The notes beneath the pieces are model-generated. The model saw only the letters and a program-made list of their open reading frames with translations. It was not told the origin of the DNA and did no database searches. Shown here one piece after another: positions 24,926 to 32,218 of a stretch of 64,000 nt of DNA (the stretch's first letter is position 1; the number at the start of each line of letters is the position of its first letter). The DNA is from Fretibacterium fastidiosum. Lineage in GTDB: Bacteria > Synergistota > Synergistia > Synergistales > Aminobacteriaceae. Location of the stretch: NCBI RefSeq assembly GCF_964642095.1, contig NZ_OZ209244.1, forward strand, positions 2,108,001-2,172,000, written 5' to 3'. The translations under genes and the position numbers were made by a program.

Positions 24926-25345
24926 TTATCCAGCCACCTTTATGAGGTCAGGGGGAATGACCTTACGATTCCCTGCCCCATCCTGATAAATTTGATCCCA
25001 GGCCCCATTCTTACGATGCGTATCTTCTACCAGATCCCAGGGCGGGAGAACCCGCTTTGCTTCCACAATAGGGTCAATGCGTGCCCTATCCTTTGCTTCA
25101 ATGGTAATGCCCTCGTAAGCCGTTGTGATGGACATAGAGCCAAAAATGCAAAAATGATAGTACACAGCAGGGACGACGGGGCCAAAAGGCCACGCCTCAA
25201 TGGCATCAAGGAAAGCAAATTCACCGCGGCACAAAAAGTCTTTCTGGATGAAGTATAGAATCTTCTGGAGCTGCAGATTGCTTATTGCACAGCTATCTTT
25301 AACGCACTTAGTAACTATGTATTTTGCAAGATCAAGAGCAATCAT
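24926..25345 (-). CDS. Panacea-domain (SocA/DUF4065-like) antitoxin, 139 aa
   Basis: The pattern ALDLAKYIV..ISNLQLQKILYFIQ...F.DAIEAWPFGPVVPAVYYHF is the signature of the Panacea (SocA-like) domain. The domain acts as antitoxin by direct neutralisation or by proteolytic targeting, and is found beside many unrelated toxins. The start ATG has GGGAGG about 9 nt upstream. It is the first gene of a two-gene operon with the membrane protein at 24099-24923. Confidence 0.85.
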   Translation of the reverse strand: MIALDLAKYIVTKCVKDSCAISNLQLQKILYFIQKDFLCRGEFAFLDAIEAWPFGPVVPAVYYHFCIFGSMSITTAYEGITIEAKDRARIDPIVEAKRVLPPWDLVEDTHRKNGAWDQIYQDGAGNRKVIPPDLIKVAG

Positions 25346-25495
25346 AATGCAGGCCTCCCTTCTTTTAGATACAACTTACATATAAATTTTATCTGAGAAA
25401 TTCAAAAAAGACAAGAGGCTTATCCACAGGAGAGGTGGTATCCAGTAGGTCGTGTACTGCCCCCGCCGCCGAGAGAGCGAGGCGCTTGGGCGTCA

Positions 25496-25772
25496 TCAGC
25501 TTGGGAGGGGTCTTCGATAAGCGTCTTTGCGGTGCGATACTCGAACGACAAAGACGGTCAAAACGTTATCCTGTATCTCATAAAAGCACGCGATAACGTC
25601 CAACCCGGATTCGCCAGAGATCATAGGGGCCCTGTAATTTCCGCGCTCCCTCAGGGCGGGGGTTGTGCTCCAAGAGCGAAAGAGCCTCCAATATTCGAGA
25701 CTGCAAGGAGCTTTCGAGGTCCAAAAGCTCCTTTTCGGCACTCTTTTTGAATACGACAGAGAATTGAGGCAT
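25496..25772 (-). pseudogene. RelE/ParE-type toxin, frameshifted
   Basis: The first frame codes MPQFSVVFKKSAEKELLDLE and continues to GRYRVLL then stops. The next frame continues at once with YEIQDNVLTVFVVRVSHRKDAY, the rest of the RelE fold. Removing one T from the T4 run (plus-strand AAAA, 25583-25586) gives the canonical YRVLYEIQDN. The gene thus carries a 1-nt insertion. Start overlaps the antitoxin stop (ATGA). Ribosomal slippage on CUU-U could in principle still rescue a product. Confidence 0.8.
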
Positions 25773-25984
25773 CAGGACAGCCCCAATTTTTCTCTGACCT
25801 CCGCCAAAGGGATCGTCGTTTCCTCCCTGCGCTCAAGGTAACAGGCGATGTCCTCTTCGTCCTCACGCTCCTCAATCGAACGCAGAAAGGCGATATAGTC
25901 CACTGCACTCGCCAGGGAGTCCTCCGATAACTCCTCCAGCATCCGGACAGCAGCCCTTTGGATCTGCGTCAATGAAAGCGGCAT
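25772..25984 (-). CDS. Antitoxin of the RelE/ParE module, 70 aa
   Basis: Mostly helical acidic protein (QRAAVRMLEELSEDSLASAV) ending in the short IPLAEVREKLGLS segment typical of antitoxins that wrap a RelE/ParE toxin. AAGGAGATG precedes its ATG at 25984. Its TGA overlaps the toxin ATG. The exact antitoxin family is uncertain. The frame is intact while the toxin frame is broken. Confidence 0.7.
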   Translation of the reverse strand: MPLSLTQIQRAAVRMLEELSEDSLASAVDYIAFLRSIEEREDEEDIACYLERREETTIPLAEVREKLGLS

Positions 25985-26101
25985 TCTGGCATCTCCTTTC
26001 TCTCGGCGCCACCTGGGCGCTTGGGCATGGGGCTCATTATTCTTCCCAAGGCGGGATTATGGCGTGGCTAGAGCGGCTCAGAGATCAAGCGAGCTGGCGT
26101 T

Positions 26102-27793
26102 CTACACAGTCCTCTGTGTGCCCCTTCCTCCAGCTTGGGTTAATAAGCCCTGTAAATTCTGTGACAGGCGCACTGTCCAAATGGCGCGACGTTCTTTCAG
26201 GAACTGATCGTAAGACTTCATCTCCCAAATGTTGGGTTCTCCCTCTCTGGGGGAAGGAATGCCGTGCAATCTCAAATAATCATCATTGCATTGTGCAAAG
26301 TAATCTTTGGGAAGCGAATCTCCCTTTGTCAAATTATCTTGTGGGTCCAAAAGCTCGCAGTTCAAAATGCGGTCGCGGGCATCCTGGAGGTATTTCAATC
26401 TACCGTTCTCCCGGATTCTTTTCAACCTGCTGTCAGGAAAAATATGGTCTTTGGCCGTCATCTTGTCTGGATTATAGCCAGCTTCCCCCATATAAAACAA
26501 ATGGAGCACAAGGTCCGCCAAGGAGTCTCTCATGCTGATATCCAAGATATCATCAATACTTACCGAAAGCTCCTTGCCGTTCTCCCGACAAAGCCTTTCA
26601 ATTTCCCTGATATCAAAAGCGGGATTTTGCATGGCATAGCCAATAAGCACTCGCATAAAAGCCTGGCTGGGTTTCTTGAATGCTTTCGATAGAAAGGCTC
26701 CAAAAAGGAATGTTCTTGCTTTAGCTTTGACGTTGCCCCATTCGCCTGGATGTGCGTACCGATAGCAAATCAGAATGAGGACCGGATTGAATGACGGCAC
26801 GTTTTTGCTGCGGATGAAGCTGAAATCGGCGATAAAACGCAGAACATCACAAATGGCAGCCCCAATCTCTTTAAAGCTCGTCCTTAGGGCTTCCTGGATT
26901 TTAGAATCAGCAAATTGCTTTGCATCGTTTTTCCCTCCGCCAGGCTCTCCACTCAGCATGGCAAGGCAGGCACGCAAAATAAAGTCCTTGGTTTTTTTAT
27001 ACCCCATTGCGAGGACAGTTTCATTAAGACGGTTGAACTCCCCTCTTGCGTCTGCCCATTGCCCTCTGATCAAGGCCATCAACAGGTCAACTTTCTCCAG
27101 CACGACCCCCTCGGAATTGGTGCGGACAAAGACCTCGGCGATATCATCCAGCCCTATCCCGTCATCAATGCTCAAGGTTTGCAAGGGGATATTGGCAAAG
27201 GTTTTGAATACGCTATAAAGCTGCATGGCGTTCTGTCCCATGCGAGCTTTTGCCTCTTCATTAAAGTGCGGGGGGATTAGTCCTTCCTTCATAAGTGCTG
27301 TAGGGATAGAGCTTGCCATTCTATAGGGGGTATTCAAGAACTTCTTGACGTTGAGCCACGTTCCCTTTTGAGGCCTCTCCGGCTTGAATTCAAAGACGTA
27401 CCCAAATTCTCCGTCAGGGTCGCTGGCAAGGTCAAAGAAAAGCACGTCCTTGTCATAAGAGCCGTAACGAGCGATATAAAGGCTTTGGAGGCGTTGTTGT
27501 CCATCGAGGATGTAACGTCGGCTCACGCCATCCTCGCTATTGCGTATATCCTCATCGAAGTCATAAGCCTTATGGTAGTCCTCAATAAAAGGGCGATAGC
27601 TAATTTTCTCTTTTGTCTCCCATGCAAGGATGGTCCCGATAGGGTAACGCCGCATAAAGGAATCCAGCAAGCGGTAGATGCGTTCCTTCTCCCAGACAAA
27701 ATCCCGCTGAATGTGAGGGAGAAAAATTCCCCCGTTATTGTCCTGGTTAATGTTTTTCAAAACGTTCTCTATCGTATCCTGAACAAGCGCCAT
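26102..27793 (-). CDS. DUF262-HNH protein, GmrSD/BrxU-like restriction factor (563 aa)
   Basis: The N-terminal ParB-like DUF262 domain has IQRDFVW (28-34) and the nucleotide-handling motif DGQQR (97-101). The C-terminus has a DHIFP HNH/DUF1524-type motif near 450 and an L-x-N-L-x-x-G-D-S-L-P-x-D-Y-F continuation. This domain pair is known from GmrSD and BrxU type IV enzymes, which cut modified phage DNA, and from other stand-alone defence proteins. ATG 27793 with GGAAGGG 8 nt upstream is preferred over GTG 27802. Codon use is AT-richer than the chromosome, which fits acquired cargo. Confidence 0.85.
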   Translation of the reverse strand: MALVQDTIENVLKNINQDNNGGIFLPHIQRDFVWEKERIYRLLDSFMRRYPIGTILAWETKEKISYRPFIEDYHKAYDFDEDIRNSEDGVSRRYILDGQQRLQSLYIARYGSYDKDVLFFDLASDPDGEFGYVFEFKPERPQKGTWLNVKKFLNTPYRMASSIPTALMKEGLIPPHFNEEAKARMGQNAMQLYSVFKTFANIPLQTLSIDDGIGLDDIAEVFVRTNSEGVVLEKVDLLMALIRGQWADARGEFNRLNETVLAMGYKKTKDFILRACLAMLSGEPGGGKNDAKQFADSKIQEALRTSFKEIGAAICDVLRFIADFSFIRSKNVPSFNPVLILICYRYAHPGEWGNVKAKARTFLFGAFLSKAFKKPSQAFMRVLIGYAMQNPAFDIREIERLCRENGKELSVSIDDILDISMRDSLADLVLHLFYMGEAGYNPDKMTAKDHIFPDSRLKRIRENGRLKYLQDARDRILNCELLDPQDNLTKGDSLPKDYFAQCNDDYLRLHGIPSPREGEPNIWEMKSYDQFLKERRAIWTVRLSQNLQGLLTQAGGRGTQRTV

Positions 27794-27828
27794 GATTGCC
27801 ACCCTTCCCTGCTCTAACTCACCACAGT

Positions 27829-27866
27829 CCCGTCACACGTTCCGCCTCCCGTCACACGTTCCGCCT
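27829..27866. repeat. Perfect 19-bp tandem duplication upstream of the DUF262 gene
   Basis: CCCGTCACACGTTCCGCCT occurs twice head-to-tail (27829-27847 and 27848-27866), 36 nt upstream of the DUF262-HNH start. It may be a regulator binding site or a recent slippage duplication. Confidence 0.9.
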
Positions 27867-27928
27867 TTGGAAGCCGCAGCAGAACCTTCCCCGGTTTGTC
27901 CCGTGCAATGCTGGCGGAGCGATGCTGT

Positions 27929-28193
27929 CTACTTATCCCCATAATGAGTGCGGCACTGCACAATCTCGATCGTATCGTTCAAGACGCGATAAACCAGACG
28001 GTTCTTCTCGTCAATACGGCGGCTCCAATACCCGGAGTAATTTCCGATCAAAGGCTCCGGGTTCCCGATGCCGTCATAACCGTTGCGTTCAATGTCCGTA
28101 ATCAGCTTATTGATGCGGCGGAGGGTTTTCTTGTCCTGCTCGAGCCATATAGAGATAATCTTCCCAGGCTCTTTCGTCCCATGGCTTTTTCAT
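27929..28193 (-). pseudogene. YoeB-type mRNA interferase, frameshifted
   Basis: From ATG 28193 the frame codes MKKPWDERAWEDYLYM and soon stops. The following frame codes LEQDKKTLRRINKLITDIE, then GNYSGYWSRRIDEKNRLVYRV and ends CRTHYGDK, the complete YoeB C-terminus with its catalytic His-Tyr end. The defect is one extra base in TATCTCTATATGG (canonical TAT-CTC-TAT-TGG). The total of 265 nt is 88 codons plus one base, consistent with a single insertion around 28146-28151. This frame appears only when the two halves are joined. Confidence 0.85.
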
Positions 28194-28199
28194 CTTTCG

Positions 28200-28361
28200 T
28201 CATTCGCAGTTTATAAGCTCATGAGTAACTCCCTTCCCCGCCTTCATATCGTTGATTGCTTCCAGAAGCAGCTTCTGATTGTGCTCGTTATAAAAAGCGT
28301 CGTGCGAGAGTTCCTCGATACGCCGGTTCAAGTCTTCCCTTATGGACGCCTGAACGGTCAT
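28200..28361 (-). CDS. Short antitoxin of the YoeB module
   Basis: About 53 aa (TVQASIREDLNRRIEELS...), helical and acidic, ending 6 nt before the yoeB start. The longer frame from 28382 is unlikely because AGGAGG lies inside its first codons; GTG 28364 or ATG 28361 fit that ribosome-binding site. Position and size indicate a YefM/RelB-type role; the family match itself is weak. Confidence 0.65.
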   Translation of the reverse strand: MTVQASIREDLNRRIEELSHDAFYNEHNQKLLLEAINDMKAGKGVTHELINCE

Positions 28362-28422
28362 CACATCTATCACCCTCCTCATAAAATCTTATAAAATTTA
28401 CCTTAACGCGCTTCCCCTCGTA

Positions 28423-28890
28423 TTATGCGGACTGCTCAGCTCCACCGGAGTGAGGCGAGTCGGAGAACTCTTTCTTCAAGCTGTCGGTCATCATGGCCAC
28501 AACCAATTTTTCAAACAACGCATAGCCCTCAGGGGTTGCGGGAAGCTCTAGGCGTTCACCATCAGGCCGCTCATAGATAAGACGAGCTACCGCCTCGGAG
28601 TCTCCGAGGGTGCTATGTTCTGATGTTACAAGAGAAGACTCATTCCCATCGGTCCCTACCAATTCCAATAATCTGCTCGTGTAACGTTTAGGGTTGTCCG
28701 TCTCGCCGAGGAGATAGGCCGTTGTGGTGTCGAGGGCCTGGGCTAGTTTTTGAATTGAGCGCGCAGGAGAAGATCGCCCATTTTCCCACCGCCAAATGGT
28801 ATTGACATCGACCCCGATTATTTGGGCGAGGTCACCTTGTGATAATCCCCTTAGGTCCCTTAACGTTTTTACCCTGTCAGATATTTTCAT
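28423..28890 (-). CDS. CI-like XRE repressor (155 aa), probable master repressor of the island
   Basis: N-terminal lambda-repressor-type HTH: LRDLRGLSQGDLAQIIGVDVNTIWRWENG, followed by a C-terminal part without recognised peptidase residues. It is transcribed divergently from a second XRE gene, with palindromic operators between, as in CI/Cro and Stl/Str switches. ATG 28890 is preferred, with AGGG 8 nt upstream. It lacks the Ser-Lys autocleavage pair of LexA/CI, so induction may require an antirepressor (the known PICI mode) rather than RecA. That last step is inference. Confidence 0.8.
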   Translation of the reverse strand: MKISDRVKTLRDLRGLSQGDLAQIIGVDVNTIWRWENGRSSPARSIQKLAQALDTTTAYLLGETDNPKRYTSRLLELVGTDGNESSLVTSEHSTLGDSEAVARLIYERPDGERLELPATPEGYALFEKLVVAMMTDSLKKEFSDSPHSGGAEQSA

Positions 28891-28961
28891 AACCTTCACC
28901 CTAACAAAAAGTCTACAAGAGTGCAGGGACTAATACAATAGACAAATATAAAGGATATTGA

Positions 28962-29005
28962 CTGCATAAATGCAGCCTACCCTCTTGACATCTGCATATA
29001 TGAAG
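28962..29005. promoter_or_regulatory. Operators of the divergent XRE switch
   Basis: CTGCATAAATGCAG at 28962-28975 is a 6-2-6 palindrome. A second copy, CTGCATATATGAAG at 28992-29005, matches it at 12 of 14 positions and sits between the -35 and -10 of the rightward promoter. A repressor bound there would block transcription directly. Confidence 0.75.
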
Positions 29006-29012
29006 GTATAAT
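28985..29012 (+). promoter_or_regulatory. Rightward promoter of the island's replication/regulation genes
   Basis: TTGACA 28985-28990, 16-nt spacer, TATAAT 29007-29012. Both hexamers are consensus, and the spacer carries the second operator copy. Confidence 0.88.
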
Positions 29013-29038
29013 GCAGATAAAGAAAGGAGGGAGGCTTC

Positions 29039-29524
29039 TTGAAATTTCTAAAGGCCATAAGAGAAAAAGCAGGTCTATCTCAGAAAAAGCTGGCTGGAAA
29101 ACTCGGCGTAGACGAAAACTCTGTGTGGCGGTGGGAAGCTGGGAGAGCTTACCCTTCTGTGGATTTGGGGAAGCAAATTGCAGAGTTATTGGGTGTTTCT
29201 GTTGATGAGCTGCTGTACGGCCCCCAGTCGAAGGAGTGGCGGATCGAGGTTGTTTTCCGAAGGGAGGAGGATTGGGAGATGAATACGGTGGATATGTCGG
29301 CAAGCGCTCCGAACCTGTTCTTGGTGCAGGTTGGGATGGAGAAGATCGGCTTGAACCTGGTGGGCGACCCGGCGGACGAGGCTGAGCTGGACGGGCTTTG
29401 GGACAAGGCGAAACCACAGATTCTGAAGATGATCGCCATGCGGCGCGAGCTGGGACAGCTGGGCATTGAGGCGATCTCCGAGCCGAAGGGACCGGTCCGG
29501 TTCGACCTGCGGCCCCGGAGATGA
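29039..29524 (+). CDS. Cro/Str-like XRE regulator, 161 aa
   Basis: N-terminal HTH (IREKAGLSQKKLAGKLGVDENSVWRWEAG) close in sequence to the divergent repressor's HTH, so both probably read the same operators. The C-terminal half (about 70-161) is alpha/beta and unrecognised. The TTG start at 29039 has AAAGGAGGGAGG just upstream; no ATG fits. It is the first gene downstream of the strong rightward promoter. Confidence 0.8.
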   Translation: MKFLKAIREKAGLSQKKLAGKLGVDENSVWRWEAGRAYPSVDLGKQIAELLGVSVDELLYGPQSKEWRIEVVFRREEDWEMNTVDMSASAPNLFLVQVGMEKIGLNLVGDPADEAELDGLWDKAKPQILKMIAMRRELGQLGIEAISEPKGPVRFDLRPRR

Positions 29525-29653
29525 TGCGGGACGAGTATTTCACCGCCGCCGAAGTGCAGGGGGGAAGGAGGCGGGGGCGTGAGGGCAGCCTCCCCAGCAA
29601 TTTGACAAGTGAATAGCAGGTTTTGAAGGCAACAAAAGAGCCCCCAGGGAGGC

Positions 29654-29917
29654 TCACTTATAGGCATCTCCTCTGGGAGCCACGGCAACCACGACGATGA
29701 CGAGCCTGTCCTGCTCTACGCGGAAAATGACCCGCCAGCCTCCGACGCGAAGATGCCACTCCGGTCGGGCTTTTAAGGGTTTGACATCAAGCCCCGAATC
29801 GTAGGGGCCGCCTGTAAGGCGCTTGATAGAACTCCATAGACGATCCCTCTGCTTTTTGGGAATCGATTCAAGGGCCTTCAGGGCCTCTTTGGAGATGATG
29901 AGCTGCCAGCAGCTCAT
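29654..29917 (-). CDS. RelE-family toxin, intact (87 aa)
   Basis: Ribosome-dependent mRNA interferase fold: LIISKEALKALESIPKKQRDRL, then GGPYDSGLDVKPLKARPEWHLRVGGWRVIFRV, and end VVAVAPRGDAYK. The basic residues and terminal Arg/Tyr expected in RelE are present. ATG overlaps the antitoxin TGA (ATGA). Confidence 0.88.
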   Translation of the reverse strand: MSCWQLIISKEALKALESIPKKQRDRLWSSIKRLTGGPYDSGLDVKPLKARPEWHLRVGGWRVIFRVEQDRLVIVVVAVAPRGDAYK

Positions 29918-30144
29918 GGTAAGGCCATCAGTCGGCGCTCAGCCTCTTCCAAGGTACAGAACTCGTTCGCGTCGATCTGGGCGTTGGAGGTTTCAAGCTG
30001 CCGGAGTTCGTCAGGGGTCAACGGTTCATCGTCAACATCCAGTAGGCGACGGACAAAATCCACGACCAAGGGCGTTTGCCTGTCCGGGAGTTGGTCTATA
30101 AGGCGGTACAGGGCTTCCCGTTCAGCAACTTGGGCAAGGGTCAT
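29914..30144 (-). CDS. RelB-like antitoxin (76 aa)
   Basis: Acidic helical protein upstream of and overlapping the RelE toxin, with DDEPLTPDELRQLE and a C-terminal toxin-wrapping segment CTLEEAERRLMALP. ATG 30144 is preferred over 30150 because GGAGAGG abuts the latter. An extended -10 (TGTTATAAT, minus strand 30168-30176) lies about 25 nt upstream. Confidence 0.8.
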   Translation of the reverse strand: MTLAQVAEREALYRLIDQLPDRQTPLVVDFVRRLLDVDDEPLTPDELRQLETSNAQIDANEFCTLEEAERRLMALP

Positions 30145-30167
30145 GATCATCCTCTCCTTTCAGGGAG

Positions 30168-30176
30168 ATTATAACA
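30168..30176 (-). promoter_or_regulatory. Extended -10 promoter of the RelB/RelE module
   Basis: Minus strand TGTTATAAT (TGN-TATAAT) just upstream of the antitoxin. Confidence 0.6.
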
Positions 30177-30193
30177 AAAGGGGCGTGGGGAAT

Positions 30194-30382
30194 GTGAGGG
30201 GGAAAGAGACAGTGCAGTTTACGGCGAGGCTCCCCTTTGAAACGCACCGCAAACTGCGTTTTTTGGCTGCCGACCGGAACATCTCTTTGAACGAGGCCCT
30301 CAATCAGTTTCTCTTGGAGGCAATGGAAGGATGCCGTGTTTCTGTTCCCAGCGAGCTACTAAGTCCTGAACCGCCTCGGTGA
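30194..30382 (+). CDS. Ribbon-helix-helix (Arc-type) protein, 62 aa
   Basis: VQFTARLPFETHRKLRFLAADRNISLNEALNQFLLEAM fits the Arc/MetJ fold: one DNA-reading beta strand and two helices. The GTG at 30194 has AAGGGG upstream. Its 3' part overlaps, in antisense, another RHH gene at 30300-30473. Confidence 0.6.
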   Translation: MRGKETVQFTARLPFETHRKLRFLAADRNISLNEALNQFLLEAMEGCRVSVPSELLSPEPPR

Positions 30383-30473
30383 TGAGGTCGTTCTTTGAGA
30401 TGTTCCTGAAGGCTGCCAAGACGCGGGCTTTGGTGTGGACGTCATCCGGGAGACGCAAAGTTAACTGAGACAC
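30300..30473 (-). CDS. Ribbon-helix-helix protein, 57 aa
   Basis: GTG at 30473 opens MSQLTLRLPDDVHTKARVLAAF-RNISKNDLITEAVQDLVARW, a clear RHH pattern (strand LTLRLP then two helices). It runs convergent to the RHH gene at 30194-30382 with an 83-nt tail-to-tail overlap. Both frames look constrained. Confidence 0.6.
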   Translation of the reverse strand: MSQLTLRLPDDVHTKARVLAAFRNISKNDLITEAVQDLVARWEQKHGILPLPPRETD

Positions 30474-30581
30474 GTCCAATCACTCCAATCAATCATAGCG
30501 TTATTGGCACTATAACGATATTGGGGTGGCATATTCAGTATCAAAGAATTAATGACAGTATGCGGGAGAGGGGAGGATGGC

Positions 30582-30725
30582 ATGGAAGGTGTGAGGATCA
30601 GTCAAACGCGCTGGCCGGTGGAGTTGTACGAGTGGATACGGGAGCGGGCGCACGAGCGGAGGCAGAGCATCAACCGGACGGTGGTTGAGCTGGCGGAGCG
30701 GGTAAGGGAGGAGGCAAAAGCATGA
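30582..30725 (+). CDS. Small Arc-like RHH protein, 47 aa
   Basis: ATG 30582 codes MEGVRISQTRWPVELYEWIR and continues RERRQSINRTVVELAERV, an RHH-like pattern. GGGAGG lies at 30571-30576. The TGA overlaps the next ATG (ATGA at 30722), so it is translationally coupled. Confidence 0.55.
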   Translation: MEGVRISQTRWPVELYEWIRERAHERRQSINRTVVELAERVREEAKA

Positions 30726-30847
30726 GCATGGTGCGGGCTCTCCGCAAGGCGATGCGGAGGAACAGGCAGCAGTTTGGGATGTTCTTCGGGGTTTCGCCGG
30801 AGATGGTTCGGGAGTTAGGAGGTGTTTCTACATGGAGGGTGAGTTGA
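30722..30847 (+). CDS. Short HTH-like ORF, 41 aa
   Basis: Coupled to the RHH ORF by ATGA. The product MSMVRALRKAMRRNRQQFGM and following FGVSPEMVRELGG resembles the first two helices of an XRE domain. Its 3' end overlaps the start of the excisionase-like gene by 16 nt. It may be a minimal regulator or only a coupling ORF. Confidence 0.4.
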   Translation: MSMVRALRKAMRRNRQQFGMFFGVSPEMVRELGGVSTWRVS

Positions 30848-31122
30848 CCGTGCGGCTGAGTCCGAAGGATATCAACGCAATAGCGGACCGGGTTTGTGAA
30901 AAGATGCTCCCCGCCCTGCGCGTGCCGGAGCCCGCCGCGAGCCCGGAAGACCTGATGACCGCCAAAGAGGTGCAGGCGTTCCTGAAGATCAAGCCGAGCG
31001 CCTTCTACGAGTGGCTCAAGAACAAGACGATCCCGGAGGGGGTTCGCATAGGGCCGAAGGAGCGTCGGTGGGCACGCGGGGATATCTTGAGCCTTGTGAA
31101 GAAGAGGGAGGAGCCGGCATGA
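30832..31122 (+). CDS. AlpA/excisionase-like DNA-binding protein, 96 aa
   Basis: The C-terminal half reads LMTAKEVQAFLKIKPSAFYEW, then IGPKERRWARGDILSLVKK, the winged-helix MerR/AlpA pattern of excisionases and helix-turn-helix-17 proteins. AGGAGGTG lies 7 nt before ATG 30832. Its place after the repressor pair and before the primase matches xis in satellite islands. Confidence 0.75.
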   Translation: MEGELTVRLSPKDINAIADRVCEKMLPALRVPEPAASPEDLMTAKEVQAFLKIKPSAFYEWLKNKTIPEGVRIGPKERRWARGDILSLVKKREEPA

Positions 31123-31271
31123 AGTGGACGTGGCCGTACATCCTGCAGCAGGTATTCATGGGGCTGGCGTGGTGTTTTGTCGTCTGGGCGGCATGGGCGG
31201 AGATCCGGGAAATTTTTGCAGAGAAGGCCGCCCTCGCGGACGGCCCCGAAAAAGAAAAACCAGAGCAGTGA
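31119..31271 (+). CDS. Small membrane protein, 50 aa
   Basis: Starts by ATGA overlap with the previous gene. One hydrophobic helix (YILQQVFMGLAWCFVVWAAW) is followed by a charged tail ending EKEKPEQ. Function unknown. Confidence 0.5.
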   Translation: MKWTWPYILQQVFMGLAWCFVVWAAWAEIREIFAEKAALADGPEKEKPEQ

Positions 31272-31319
31272 CGGGGGTGACGGCCCCCTGCCGCTCATTA
31301 TAGCAAACGAGGGCAGAGC

Positions 31320-31451
31320 ATGCAGGACATCGAAGAGGGCAGGATGCGCGTCCTGGCCGGGGACGAAATGATGCAGGATATCGACGGACGTCATCTCGTC
31401 GTCTACGCCGCGTTCCTGGACGGCGCTGAAGTGGACTATGACAAAGAATAA
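31320..31451 (+). CDS. Acidic small ORF, 43 aa
   Basis: ATG 31320 codes a 43-residue acidic peptide (MQDIEEGRMRVLAGDEMMQD, ending YDKE) preceded by GAGGGCAG. Its end overlaps a possible start of the next gene. No family recognised; it continues the tight polycistronic spacing. Confidence 0.4.
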   Translation: MQDIEEGRMRVLAGDEMMQDIDGRHLVVYAAFLDGAEVDYDKE

Positions 31452-31461
31452 GGGGGAAACG

Positions 31462-31833
31462 ATGCGTAGAGTCTACATCGCGCATCCGTTGCGCGGAGAG
31501 CGGCTGGACATCGCGGAAATGGAGCGGAACGTTTCGCGCGTTACGGAGATCTGCCGGCATGTGGCCGAGGAGCATCCGGACGTGCTGATCCTCTCGCCCA
31601 TCCATGCTTTTGACTTCGTGTCCCCGCTGGGACCGCAGGACTGGGTGATGCGGCAGTGTCTCGCGCTGCTGGACGTCGCCGACGAGCTGTGGGCCTTCGG
31701 GGACTGGGAGCGCTCGGAGGGGTGCCGCATGGAGGTGGCGCACGCACGGGCGATGGAGAAGCCTGTTGTCTTCAAGGACAGGGCGGAGGACGTGAGACCG
31801 TATGGGGCGGGCGAATCTGAGGAGACGTCGTAA
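31462..31833 (+). CDS. DUF4406 / nucleoside 2-deoxyribosyltransferase-like protein, 123 aa
   Basis: RRVYIAHPLRG at the N-terminus, ILSPIHAFDF in the middle and ADELWAFGDWERSEGCRMEV towards the end fit the Rossmann-like deoxyribosyltransferase/DUF4406 fold common in phages. ATG 31462 is preferred because AAGGGGGAAA lies upstream. In phage and satellite genomes such proteins may act on nucleotide pools; the substrate here is unknown. Confidence 0.65.
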   Translation: MRRVYIAHPLRGERLDIAEMERNVSRVTEICRHVAEEHPDVLILSPIHAFDFVSPLGPQDWVMRQCLALLDVADELWAFGDWERSEGCRMEVAHARAMEKPVVFKDRAEDVRPYGAGESEETS

Positions 31834-32218
31834 CCATCTGGGCCTGACGCTGAAGGAGCTGGGGAAAGAGTGCGGGATGTCGCCCAGCTACATTTCCGAA
31901 CTGGAGCGCGGGGTCTACGGGGGCGGGGAGGCGCTGGAAACGCAGGAGCGCATTCTGGCGGTCCTGACGGACCTTGACATGAAGCAGAGGGCGTCCACGA
32001 TGTGGCACTCCAGACCGGAGCGGAAGTTCGAGCCCGGCAGAGCATACCTGGTGGAGGATCAGCCGCTGCGGTACCTCCGCAAGGAGGGGAAGCATCATCT
32101 GTTCAGAGGTCCGGGCGGCGGATGGCTGACGGCGTTCACGGACGCACAATTCGTCGGAGTGACCATCCGGGAGATAAAGCGAAGGAGGCAAAGCGTTGAA
32201 CAGGCCGACAGGGTTTGA
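31802..32218 (+). CDS. XRE-family regulator, 138 aa
   Basis: HTH at residues about 5-40 (RRRRNHLGLTLKELGKECGM, then SPSYISELERG). The C-terminal domain is unrecognised. It overlaps the previous gene by 32 nt and the primase gene by 23 nt, typical phage-style packing. Confidence 0.7.
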   Translation: MGRANLRRRRNHLGLTLKELGKECGMSPSYISELERGVYGGGEALETQERILAVLTDLDMKQRASTMWHSRPERKFEPGRAYLVEDQPLRYLRKEGKHHLFRGPGGGWLTAFTDAQFVGVTIREIKRRRQSVEQADRV

